Assembly: GCA_016840695.1 (NCBI GenBank)
Contig: JAEORV010000007.1
Location: 1-14,177 of the forward strand
Reading direction: 5' to 3'
DNA: 14,177 nt
Source of the DNA: Promethearchaeota archaeon
GTDB taxonomy: Archaea; Asgardarchaeota; Lokiarchaeia; Sigyniarchaeales; SOKP01
Shown in pieces: positions 6,350 through 14,130 of this stretch (its first letter is position 1; each line of letters opens with the position of its first letter). The notes beneath the pieces are model-generated. The model was not told the DNA's origin. It saw only the letters and a list, made by a program, of their open reading frames with translations, and searched no databases. The translations under genes were made by a program, and so were the position numbers.

Positions 6350-9300
6350 ATGACAAGTAGTAATATAATGGTAATAGGCGGTGGGATTAGCGGTATCGAA
6401 GCAAGTCTCACCTTAGCTGAACAGGGGTACAAGGTAATACTGGTGGAAAAGACTTCCTCCGTAGGAGGTCGTATGGCGCAGCTTGATAAGACGTTTCCAA
6501 CTTTGGATTGTAGTATTTGTATTTTAGCTCCAAAAATGGTTGAATGTTCTCGACATCCTAACATTGAGCTACTTGCTTATTCAGAAGTACAAGAAGTTTC
6601 AGGAAAGGCGGGAGACTTTAATGTAAAAGTACTTAAAAAGGCCAAATACGTTGATTGGGATGCATGCACGGGGTGTGGAGCGTGTAGCGAAAAATGTCCA
6701 ATGAAAAAGATTCCCAATGAGTTTGAAGAGGGAATCGGTTTCCGACAAGCGATTTACATTCCATTCCCACAAGCAGTTCCCAGAAAAGCCGTCATTGACG
6801 CTGAAAAGTGCCTTTATTTAACAAAAGACGCGTGCAAGCTCTGTGAAAAAGAATGCGAAGCGGGAGCAATAAAATGGGACATGAAGGACGAGGTTGTTGA
6901 GTATAACGTGGCTTCAGTTATAGTTGCCACAGGGTACGATCAGCTCGATCCGTCGGTTTTGGACAGGTATCACTATGGGGAATACCCAAATGTCATTACA
7001 GCAATGCAATACGAGCGATTGTTGAGTGCGTCAGGACCTACAGAAGGTGAGCTGTTACGACCCTCTGACAAGGAGCACGCTCATAAAATTGCCTTCGTCG
7101 CGTGCGTGGGCTCTAGAAACGAAGATCTCTGTGCCTATTGTTCCAAATTCTGTTGCGTATACATGTGCAAAGAGGGTGTCGTTACAAGAGAACACGCTCC
7201 AGACACTAATGTTTCTATTTATTACAACGACACGCGCGTTATCGGAAAAAATCAAGAAGAATTCTTGGAACGAGCAAAGGATGAATATCAATTGAAGTAT
7301 CATCATGGCATACCTGGAGATCTTCGAGAAAATCCTGAAAATCACAATCTCCTTGTAAAATCTGCGAATTTAGATACAGGAGACGTTCAAGTTGACGAAT
7401 ACGATTTGGTAGTACTTGCTAACGCGGTAATACCACGAAAAGACGCTGGCGAATTAGCCAACATCTTGGGCATTGAACGAAACGAAATAGGCTTTTTCAA
7501 GACGAAGGACTCGTCAGAAGATCTTCGATCGACGAAGGAAGGCATATACGTGACTGGCTCTTGTCAATCTCCAGACGATATCGCGAATTCCGTCGCGAAA
7601 GCAGGGGGTGCAGCAGCTCTTGCAGCTGCTCACGCAGTTCCTTTAAGCGACGAAGAACAGAAAGTAGAGCTTCCTCCTTTAAAGAACGTGCTCCCACAAG
7701 ACAAACCTCGTATTGGAGTGTTCATTTGTCGATGTGGTATTAACATTGCCGGATATGTAGACGTTCCAGCTTTAGTGGAATACGCAAAAACGCTTCCCAA
7801 TGTGGTCTTTAGCATGGAAAACAAGTATAGCTGTTCTCAATTAACGCAAGACATCATTAAGGAAAAAATTGAAGAACTTGACCTAAATAGAGTTGTCGTT
7901 GCGGCGTGCACTCCAAGAACGCACGAAGCATTATTTCAGAAAACGATAAGAGAGGTTGGATTGAACGAATACCTCTTCAATTTTGTGAGCATTCGTGAGT
8001 TAGATTCTTGGGTTCACATGCACGATATCAAAAAAGCTACTGATAAAGGAAAAGATCTCGTTCGAATGGGCGTTGCACGCGTGACAAAACAAAAACCTGA
8101 ACTTAAAATTAAAGGTGACGTGATTCCTGAAGCTTTAGTTATAGGTGGTGGTGTTGCAGGAATGAGTGCAGCAATGGAAATTGCCAATAAAGGTTTCAAA
8201 GTGCATCTTGTTGAAATAGAAGACAAATTAGGAGGTCAATTAAACTTCATTTATAAGATCAACTTTGATCGTATTGATTCTAAGGAATTTTTAGATGGAA
8301 AGTTAAAAGAATTCAAAGCGCAAAAAAACATCACGAGCTATTTAAATTCTGAAGTGATTGAAGTAAAAGGATCAATTGGCGATTTTAATGTTAAAGTGAA
8401 GAACAACAAGGATCAGAAGGAACTCGATCTCAACGTTGGAGTAATAGTAACTGCCACAGGGGCTTACGAATATAAGCCTGAAGGGTGGTACCATTACGGT
8501 GAAAACGAGAACGTAATGACCCAGCTCGAATTATCGGAAAAACTAAAAAATAAAGAATTGAAAGATGGTGAAACATTAGTTTTTGTCCATTGCGTGGGTT
8601 CCAGACAACCAGAAGGAGGAAACGGAGTAACTTACTGTTCATTAATCTGTTGTTCTGAATCTATCAGGCATGCGCTGTTAGTGAAAGAAAATTATCCTAA
8701 ATCTAATATATTTGTATTATACAGGGATATTAGAGTAGGCACTGATGAAGAACCTTATTATTGGAAAGCCCGGGAAAACGTGAATTACATACGGTTTAAC
8801 GAGTATCCTACTGTAGATATTGCAAATGGCACGCTTAAAGTAAATGTGAAAGACATTTTAACGCAAACTGACCTCACGATCGATGCAGATAAAGTAGTTC
8901 TTTCCACACCATTAATTCCACACGACACCAAACAGCTAGGAGAACAAATTAAATGCGCTCGAGACCAAAACGGATTTTTCTTGGAAGCACATGTCAAGTT
9001 AAGACCAGTAGATTTCGCAACTGATGGAATTTATTTGGCGGGAACATGTCACGGTCCAAAAGGAATAGGCGACTCAATCTCTCAAGGGAGAGCTGCAGCC
9101 GCTCATGCGTTAATTCCGCTCATTTCAGGTGAAGTTGAGAACGAACCATTAGTATCAGTGGTAAATCCAGCGTTATGTATTGCCTGTCAAAAATGCGAAG
9201 AGGTATGCAATTTTGGAGCTATAGGGGTAAATTTTGATAATGATGTCCTGGTGTCTGAGTCAAATCCACTTCTATGTAAGGGATGTGGCGATTGCTCGGC

Positions 9301-9847
9301 AGCTTGTCCTGCAGGCGCAATTACAATGAGTCACTTTTCAGACGAACAGATCATTCCAATGGTTGAAGAAGCGGTGAAAGGAGAATATGTTGATGAAAGA
9401 CCTAGAATTGTTGCGTTCTTGTGTAATTGGTGTAGTTACGCTGGCGCAGATACATGCGGCGTGAGCCGATTCCAATATCCAACTAACATTAGACCAATAA
9501 GGGTAATGTGTACGGGCAGAATTCCAAAATCCTTCGTATTGCAAGCATTTTTGGAAGGTGCTGATGGAGTTCTCGTTGGAGGATGCCATATTGGAGACTG
9601 TCACTACTTAGAAGGCAATTATGACATGTTACAACGCTATAACGAAATACACGAAATACTCGAGAATGTTGGTATTAACCCAGAGCGATACAGGCTTGAA
9701 TGGGTTTCAGCTGCCGAAGGAAAACGATTCTCACAAGTCGTCACGGAATTCGTGGACAAGGTAAAAGAACTTGGGCCAATGCCTAAAAAAGGTGATAAAA
9801 TCGTGGTAAAGAAAAAAGAAAAGAAAAAAGCAAAGGAGGGAGCATAG
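6350..9847 (+). CDS. hdrA: HdrA-HdrA-MvhD fusion: electron-bifurcating heterodisulfide reductase-type flavoprotein
   Basis: Soluble electron-distributing subunit of 1165 residues. Module one (1-440): FAD motif GGGISG 10-15, HdrA-type LDCSICILAP 52-61, two [4Fe-4S] sites (C106/109/112/116 and C154/162/165/169), and closing FAD motif near 399-420. Module two (about 453-930): the N-terminal HdrA domain with CRCG 460-463 and ACTPRTHE 519-526, FAD motif GGGVAG 599-604, and GTCHGP 898-903. Then two ferredoxin sites (C943/946/949/953 and C976/979/982/986) and an MvhD domain (about 1018-1142) with C1025, C1028, C1036, C1054, C1079 and C1084 for a [2Fe-2S] centre. The tail is lysine-rich. Ordinary HdrA is about 650 residues. 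Module one lacks the N-terminal CRCG domain and C-terminal ferredoxins; module two lacks the internal ferredoxin insertion. The start ATG has no Shine-Dalgarno; the ATG at 6368 is an alternative. It is the first gene of hdrACB-metVF. Confidence 0.92.
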   Translation: MTSSNIMVIGGGISGIEASLTLAEQGYKVILVEKTSSVGGRMAQLDKTFPTLDCSICILAPKMVECSRHPNIELLAYSEVQEVSGKAGDFNVKVLKKAKYVDWDACTGCGACSEKCPMKKIPNEFEEGIGFRQAIYIPFPQAVPRKAVIDAEKCLYLTKDACKLCEKECEAGAIKWDMKDEVVEYNVASVIVATGYDQLDPSVLDRYHYGEYPNVITAMQYERLLSASGPTEGELLRPSDKEHAHKIAFVACVGSRNEDLCAYCSKFCCVYMCKEGVVTREHAPDTNVSIYYNDTRVIGKNQEEFLERAKDEYQLKYHHGIPGDLRENPENHNLLVKSANLDTGDVQVDEYDLVVLANAVIPRKDAGELANILGIERNEIGFFKTKDSSEDLRSTKEGIYVTGSCQSPDDIANSVAKAGGAAALAAAHAVPLSDEEQKVELPPLKNVLPQDKPRIGVFICRCGINIAGYVDVPALVEYAKTLPNVVFSMENKYSCSQLTQDIIKEKIEELDLNRVVVAACTPRTHEALFQKTIREVGLNEYLFNFVSIRELDSWVHMHDIKKATDKGKDLVRMGVARVTKQKPELKIKGDVIPEALVIGGGVAGMSAAMEIANKGFKVHLVEIEDKLGGQLNFIYKINFDRIDSKEFLDGKLKEFKAQKNITSYLNSEVIEVKGSIGDFNVKVKNNKDQKELDLNVGVIVTATGAYEYKPEGWYHYGENENVMTQLELSEKLKNKELKDGETLVFVHCVGSRQPEGGNGVTYCSLICCSESIRHALLVKENYPKSNIFVLYRDIRVGTDEEPYYWKARENVNYIRFNEYPTVDIANGTLKVNVKDILTQTDLTIDADKVVLSTPLIPHDTKQLGEQIKCARDQNGFFLEAHVKLRPVDFATDGIYLAGTCHGPKGIGDSISQGRAAAAHALIPLISGEVENEPLVSVVNPALCIACQKCEEVCNFGAIGVNFDNDVLVSESNPLLCKGCGDCSAACPAGAITMSHFSDEQIIPMVEEAVKGEYVDERPRIVAFLCNWCSYAGADTCGVSRFQYPTNIRPIRVMCTGRIPKSFVLQAFLEGADGVLVGGCHIGDCHYLEGNYDMLQRYNEIHEILENVGINPERYRLEWVSAAEGKRFSQVVTEFVDKVKELGPMPKKGDKIVVKKKEKKKAKEGA

Positions 9848-9850
9848 AAA

Positions 9851-10384
9851 ATGGCTAACATGATTCAGAAAAACGCAAGCGATTTAGACGCGAAATTTCG
9901 CTATGAAATCACATCAAAGGTTGGTGCAAAATCTTTATTAAAATGCATCCAATGTGGAGTTTGTAGCTCGGGCTGTACGGTTACTGAATATGTAGACATG
10001 CAGCCGCATAGAGTTGTTGCGTCGTGTCTTTTAGGATTAAGGGAAGAAGTATTGAGTAGTCAAGCAATATGGACTTGTTCTTTATGCCACAGATGTACCG
10101 AGAGATGCCCTAAAAACGTCGATTACTCCTTTATATTAGCTCTTTTACGTAACTTGAGCGTTAATGAAGGCAGGATACCTAAAGAATATTCGGGAACTGT
10201 TGTCACAATTTATGACAATGGATTTGTTGTGCCTTATACAGGCGGATTAAAAGATAATATTGATAGAAGAAGAAATCGAATGAGTTTGCCTCAAATTATT
10301 CCCCCTGAATTAGATGAAATAAGGTACATTATCGAAGCAACAGGTCTTGCCGATATAGCAAAAAAGAAAAAGGAGGGAGATTAA
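9851..10384 (+). CDS. hdrC: Heterodisulfide reductase subunit C (HdrC-type ferredoxin)
   Basis: A 177-residue iron-sulfur protein expected to carry electrons from HdrA to HdrB. Two CxxCxxCxxxC motifs are complete: C32/35/38/42 (CIQCGVCSSGC) and C76/79/82/86 (CSLCHRCTERCP), each for one [4Fe-4S] cluster. The helical part between and the C-terminal stretch with PPELDEIRYI are usual for HdrC, and the length is normal for the family. No membrane segment is present, unlike HdrE-linked or Qmo systems, so the complex should be soluble. It starts three bases after the hdrA stop, with GGAGGG at 9835-9840 inside the end of hdrA, implying translational coupling. Confidence 0.93.
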   Translation: MANMIQKNASDLDAKFRYEITSKVGAKSLLKCIQCGVCSSGCTVTEYVDMQPHRVVASCLLGLREEVLSSQAIWTCSLCHRCTERCPKNVDYSFILALLRNLSVNEGRIPKEYSGTVVTIYDNGFVVPYTGGLKDNIDRRRNRMSLPQIIPPELDEIRYIIEATGLADIAKKKKEGD

Positions 10385-10385
10385 A

Positions 10386-11267
10386 ATGGAATATGCACTA
10401 TTCTTAGGATGTACTATACCTTTAAAGATGCCTCATTTGGAGAAGTCTTTTAGAGATATCGCAAGTATTTTAGGCGTAAAACTAAGAGAAATGGAAGGAG
10501 CAAGCTGTTGTCCCGAGCCAGTATCTTTACAATCATTAAACATTGATACATGGGTAACTTTAGGTGCCAGAAACTTGATACTAGCAGAGAAGATGGGGTT
10601 AGACATATTAACTATCTGTTCTGGTTGTTATGAAACTCTTAAAACTGTAAGCGTTTTATTGGAGGAAGATCCTGAGTATTTGGCAAGAATTAACGAAGTT
10701 CTAGGCAAAATTGGATACAATTATAAAGGAAAGACTAAAGTATACCATTTTGTAGAGTTATTTAGCCAGCCAGAATGGTTAGATAAAATCAGAAATACGG
10801 TAATTAAACCTTTAGATGACTTGAATCTTGCGGTACACTATGGATGCCACCTTATAAGACCTAGTAAAATAATGCAATTTGATCACCCCGAAAAACCAGA
10901 GAAAATAGACATTATACTCAAAGCCCTTGGTGCTAGAACTGTTGAATTTGCTAATAAATTAGAATGCTGTGGCTTCTGCGCTCGATTACAAGAAGAAATC
11001 GGTGAAAAACTGGTCGAAGATAAGATGACAGAATTATGTGGACTTGAAGAAGAAGTTGATGCTTTAATTGCAGTATGCCCTGCATGTGTGACACAAATCG
11101 ACAGAAAAGAGAGATTGGTCGCCCGAAAAAGCGGTAAAGAATTAGACATACCTGTTCTATATTTACCTGAGATAATGGCTGTAGCATTAGGCGTGGATCT
11201 TCAAGACATAAGTCTAAAAAACAGGAGTGTAAAACCCAATAAGTTAATTGAGAAATTAACATCCTAA
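10386..11267 (+). CDS. hdrB: Heterodisulfide reductase subunit B (HdrB, two CCG domains)
   Basis: A 293-residue protein with two cysteine-rich CCG domains. CCG1 has C9, C41-C42, C78 and C81; CCG2 has C154, C194-C195, C231 and C234. Spacings CX31CCX35CxxC and CX39CCX35CxxC match or nearly match the motif that binds non-cubane [4Fe-4S] clusters in methanogen HdrB. In methanogens HdrB reduces the CoM-S-S-CoB heterodisulfide. Here the neighbouring metVF, and the absence of any methanogenesis gene in view, suggest that it hands electrons to methylenetetrahydropterin reductase or to another disulfide. It starts one base after the hdrC stop with GGAGGG at 10372-10377. Both CCG domains are intact, so both clusters are expected. 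Confidence 0.92.
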   Translation: MEYALFLGCTIPLKMPHLEKSFRDIASILGVKLREMEGASCCPEPVSLQSLNIDTWVTLGARNLILAEKMGLDILTICSGCYETLKTVSVLLEEDPEYLARINEVLGKIGYNYKGKTKVYHFVELFSQPEWLDKIRNTVIKPLDDLNLAVHYGCHLIRPSKIMQFDHPEKPEKIDIILKALGARTVEFANKLECCGFCARLQEEIGEKLVEDKMTELCGLEEEVDALIAVCPACVTQIDRKERLVARKSGKELDIPVLYLPEIMAVALGVDLQDISLKNRSVKPNKLIEKLTS

Positions 11268-11353
11268 TAAAATAAAATTTTTTGTATCAATTATCAAAAA
11301 TTGAAAAAATCAAAACAAAATGAAAAAATCTAAAAAAATGGAGAAAATATAAC
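11268..11353 (+). other. 86-base A-rich spacer between hdrB and metV
   Basis: The only sizeable gap within the operon. It has a T6 run at 11278-11283 just past hdrB, then A-rich sequence with no clear TATA box, ending in TGGAG at 11339-11343 as the metV ribosome-binding site. The T-run could reduce read-through, so hdrACB and metVF may be transcribed unequally. Confidence 0.4.
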
Positions 11354-12055
11354 ATGATTATTACAAAACAAAAATCGGTAGAGCAAATATGGGCCATGAT
11401 CAAGGATTATGATAAGATCTTGATCGCAGGGTGTGATGGTTGTTGCCAACCTCCTCGATCTATAAACGAAGCGAAAGTCCTTGGGCAGCTCTTGGAATTA
11501 AAAGCCAAGACTGAGGGCAAGGAGCTCAAGTGGAAAGCTATTACCGTCCTTCGACAATGCGATGATCGAATTGCTGCTACCACATGTAGGACTCAGGTTG
11601 AGGGTTTTGACGCAGTGGTGTCTTTAGCTTGCGGTCTTGGAGTTGTCATGATGAATAAAGTGCTCCCCGACATTCTTACTTTTCCCGCCCAAGATAGTCA
11701 TTTTGGCGGAGTGCAAAACCTCGGTGAGAACAGTTTTATTCAATATTGTGAAACTTGTGGAAATTGTCTCTTAGGAGTAACAGGTGGCGTGTGTCCCATC
11801 GCAGGATGCGCAAAACATTTAAGCAACGGTCCATGTGGCGGAACTGTGGATGGTATGTGTGAAGTAGGTGGTTATACACGTCCTTGTGCGTGGATTGAAA
11901 TTTACAAGCGATTAAAAAAGTTTAACCGGTTGGATCTGTTTACGATTTATCGTCCAGCACGAGACTATCGTTCAGCTACAAGTCCAGCATACATGACCAT
12001 CAACAAGGATTATACGAACATAAAAGAAGAAGAGGAGGAGAAAGCAAATGGCTAA
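11354..12055 (+). CDS. metV: MetV-type zinc/iron-sulfur subunit of methylenetetrahydrofolate reductase
   Basis: A 233-residue cysteine-rich protein of the MetV family (methylene-THF reductase C-terminal, catalytic-partner type). Cysteines occur early as CDGCC (27-31), in the middle at C69, C78 and C93, and in the characteristic block at 132-178: CETCGNC, GVCPIAGCAK, NGPCGGTVDGMCE and PCAW. In acetogens MetV binds MetF and carries metal or [4Fe-4S] centres, linking Hdr-type subunits to the MetF flavin. The E-rich tail (225-229) results from the metF ribosome-binding site, which lies inside this gene. It overlaps metF by eight bases, so the two are coupled and probably form a 1:1 pair. Confidence 0.9.
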   Translation: MIITKQKSVEQIWAMIKDYDKILIAGCDGCCQPPRSINEAKVLGQLLELKAKTEGKELKWKAITVLRQCDDRIAATTCRTQVEGFDAVVSLACGLGVVMMNKVLPDILTFPAQDSHFGGVQNLGENSFIQYCETCGNCLLGVTGGVCPIAGCAKHLSNGPCGGTVDGMCEVGGYTRPCAWIEIYKRLKKFNRLDLFTIYRPARDYRSATSPAYMTINKDYTNIKEEEEEKANG

Positions 12056-13022
12056 ACGACCCGCATATAGTAATTTGTGCAAGGCTCTAGAAGCCGGACA
12101 CTTCGTATTTACTGGTGAATTGGAGCCAAAGAAAATCCTCCAAGAAGGCGTGGAAGAAGTCATTCATTCCGCTAAGGAGATGAGAAAGACTAATCGAATA
12201 ATTGCAGCAAACGTTACTGATGGTCCTCAAGGAGATGCTTACATGTGTTCAATGGTTCCGAGTTATTTAGTGCAAAGAGAAGCAGAGATTGAAGCCGTTT
12301 GGCAAGTCGCAGTACGAGATCGAAACCGCGTGGCGCTATTTGGAGACATTCTAGGAGGGGCAGTCTTAGGATTGAAAAATATCTTAGTGTTGACAGGAGA
12401 TCACACAGCTCTCGGAGATAACAAGAAGGCACGTCCCGCCTACGACATTGACAGCACGCAATTTTGCGAGCTGCTCAAGAAAATGATCGACGAAGGAACC
12501 GATTATGCCGGCAAGGAAATTACTGACGGGAAGATAGAGATGAATTACGGCTGTGTCGCCAATCCTAACGCCGTGGGAGATTACATGGAACCCGAGATTC
12601 TCAAAGTAGGAAGAAAAGTCGAACAAGGAATTGACTTCATCCAAACACAGACTGCATTTGACATCGATATTGCGAAAAATTTCATCAATGAATTATCTCG
12701 ATACAAGGTACCCATACTCTTAGGCGTATTTCCAATGAAGAGCTACGGTATTGCGTGGTATTTTGATAATTACATCCCTGGTGTGAGTGTTCCTAAAGAT
12801 CTTCTCAAAGCGTTAAAGACTGCTGAGAAAGAAAACAAGGGTGACAAGAAAGCAAAATATGCTGCTCTAGACAAAGTGAATGTCGAATTCTTCAAGCCAT
12901 TTATCAAGGAAATCAAGGATAATTCCAAAGCCAGCGGAGTTCATTGCATGGCGGTCGAATACGAACGATTATTCCAGCCATTGTTAGGAGAATACCCAGA
13001 ATACGTAAAGGAGTTCTATTAA
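12048..13022 (+). CDS. metF: Methylenetetrahydrofolate reductase MetF
   Basis: A 324-residue TIM-barrel flavoprotein that reduces methylene- to methyl-tetrahydrofolate (or the methanopterin form) in the methyl branch of the Wood-Ljungdahl pathway. Family positions are recognisable: Glu24 in TGELEP, at the place of the general acid Glu28 of E. coli MetF; VLTGDH at 114-119, with Asp118 at the pterin site; GCVANPN at 168-174, like the GAAANPE strand; DFIQTQTAFD at 196-205, like FAITQFFFD; and LLGVFPM at 224-230. Its length slightly exceeds the roughly 300 of bacterial MetF because of an insertion near 255-275. GGAGGAG at 12034-12040 is seven bases before the ATG. Whether folate or methanopterin is the carrier cannot be told from sequence. 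T-tracts follow. Confidence 0.92.
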   Translation: MAKRPAYSNLCKALEAGHFVFTGELEPKKILQEGVEEVIHSAKEMRKTNRIIAANVTDGPQGDAYMCSMVPSYLVQREAEIEAVWQVAVRDRNRVALFGDILGGAVLGLKNILVLTGDHTALGDNKKARPAYDIDSTQFCELLKKMIDEGTDYAGKEITDGKIEMNYGCVANPNAVGDYMEPEILKVGRKVEQGIDFIQTQTAFDIDIAKNFINELSRYKVPILLGVFPMKSYGIAWYFDNYIPGVSVPKDLLKALKTAEKENKGDKKAKYAALDKVNVEFFKPFIKEIKDNSKASGVHCMAVEYERLFQPLLGEYPEYVKEFY

Positions 13023-13040
13023 ATACCAAAATCCATACAA

Positions 13041-13074
13041 TTTTTTACTTAAATTTTAAATTTTTTATTTTTTT
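13041..13074 (+). terminator. T-tract terminator of the hdr-met operon
   Basis: Four T-runs (T6, T4, T6, T7) lie within 34 bases, starting 19 bases after the metF stop. No hairpin is evident. This is a strong archaeal-style termination zone. Confidence 0.6.
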
Positions 13075-13120
13075 AACATTTGAATAATAAGAAAAAAGGA
13101 AGAGAAAAGAAGGGAATATA

Positions 13121-13582
13121 ATGAAAAATTTGGACGATAAAGATAAGAAAATTCTTGAAATGCTAATTGCAGATTCTCGTCAACCATATAAAGATATCGC
13201 AGCAGTTGTAGGCTTAAGCGAATCTACTGTACGAAAGCGTGTGGTTCGGCTTCAAAAAGACAAGGTTATCGAAAAATTCACGATAAAGATATGTAGAGAC
13301 GACGAATCGGGAATAATGGCTTTTATTACAGTAATGCCCTCTGAAGAAACTCAGATAAAAGACTTGTTAAGAGAAGCTCAAGTGATTCCTCAATGCGAAG
13401 AAGTGTATTTTTTAGCAGGACAATGTGGTGTTCTCATTAAAGTTAATGTTCCCGAAATCAACGAGTTAGATGCGCTGATCGAATCGTTTCGAGGACGTAG
13501 CGACGTGAAGAGTGTTGAAAGAGTATGCGTGGTTCTCAAACCAATCAAATCAGGCGTTAATACTGACATAAATCTCTTGTAA
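13121..13582 (+). CDS. Lrp/AsnC-family transcriptional regulator
   Basis: A 153-residue DNA-binding protein. Residues 4-52 form the AsnC-type winged helix-turn-helix: LDDKDKKILEMLIADSR, then YKDIAAVVGLSESTVRKRVVRL as the recognition part. Residues about 65-140 form an RAM-type ligand-sensing beta-alpha-beta domain, with a gate-like AGQCGVLIKV near 99-108 in place of the usual TGDYDYLLKV. The glycine at 103 and the cysteines at 92, 102 and 136 are unusual, so the effector may not be a simple amino acid. Start: ATG with AGGG six bases upstream. It lies 98 bases behind metF and may control the hdr-met operon, but it is separated from it by T-tracts and has its own leader. Confidence 0.88.
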   Translation: MKNLDDKDKKILEMLIADSRQPYKDIAAVVGLSESTVRKRVVRLQKDKVIEKFTIKICRDDESGIMAFITVMPSEETQIKDLLREAQVIPQCEEVYFLAGQCGVLIKVNVPEINELDALIESFRGRSDVKSVERVCVVLKPIKSGVNTDINLL

Positions 13583-13588
13583 ACAACA

Positions 13589-13596
13589 TTTTTTTT
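13589..13596 (+). terminator. T8 tract behind the Lrp-type gene
   Basis: Eight T begin seven bases after the stop codon, with no hairpin. A plausible archaeal intrinsic terminator. Confidence 0.5.
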
Positions 13597-13678
13597 CAAA
13601 ACTCTAGCTTCTTCACGCAAATTTAAATTTATCAAACCTATTATTGTTTCTATCAAATTACTCTCATTTTAATATGCA

Positions 13679-14077
13679 ATGATTGACGAAGAAATAACTC
13701 CTGAATTAGCAAACGAAGCAAAACCGCGCTTGAAATGGATTATTTATAAAGAAAGGGAAATCTTAATTCAAGATTATACGGGTCTTCAAGGAGATGATAT
13801 AGCAAGAATAATGCCAGCCATGACAGATCAAATAATAAAGTCATGTAAGAAAGAGATTCTTAACATCGTTGATATTCGAGATAGTTTTGGCAATAAAGCT
13901 GCTGTCAATGCGTTTATCAAATACTCAAAGATAATAAGACCTCTCTTGAATAAGACTGCTGCACTTGGAGTCACAGGAGTCAAGAAAGTATTATTAAATA
14001 CCATTAACAAGGTTTCAAGAGTGGGAGTAAAAACATTTAACTCAGATCAGGAAGCTAAGGAGTGGTTGATAAGTTAA
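13679..14077 (+). CDS. SpoIIAA/STAS-like small protein
   Basis: A 132-residue soluble protein resembling the SpoIIAA-like (STAS/SEC14-type) domain seen in many bacteria and some archaea. The matching pattern is: an early strand WIIYKEREILIQDYTGL at 20-36, a strand-helix ILNIVDIRDSFGNKAAV at 60-76, AALGVTGVKKVLLNTINK at 94-111, and a closing TFNSDQEAKEWLI near 119-131. The family's function is not established; STAS domains usually bind partners or small ligands. There is no signal peptide or membrane segment. The start lacks a clear ribosome-binding site, and the AT-rich AATTTAAATTTA near 13619-13630 is a possible TATA region. The next gene starts with a related N terminus. Family assignment is from pattern memory. 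Confidence 0.7.
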   Translation: MIDEEITPELANEAKPRLKWIIYKEREILIQDYTGLQGDDIARIMPAMTDQIIKSCKKEILNIVDIRDSFGNKAAVNAFIKYSKIIRPLLNKTAALGVTGVKKVLLNTINKVSRVGVKTFNSDQEAKEWLIS

Positions 14078-14092
14078 ATTTCCACTCATGTG

Positions 14093-14105
14093 AAAATATA
14101 AATAA
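14093..14105 (+). promoter_or_regulatory. TATA-like element of the last gene
   Basis: AAAATATAAATAA lies about 32 bases before the ATG at 14131, which places the transcript start within a few bases of it and suggests a near-leaderless mRNA. Confidence 0.4.
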
Positions 14106-14130
14106 GAGTATAACTAGGATAGTAGTAATC

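Noticed and set aside
6350..9847. Possible assembly artefact joining two hdrA genes
   Set aside because: The frame is uninterrupted, the halves are not near-identical repeats, and each lacks different parts. That fits a true fusion better than a misassembly.
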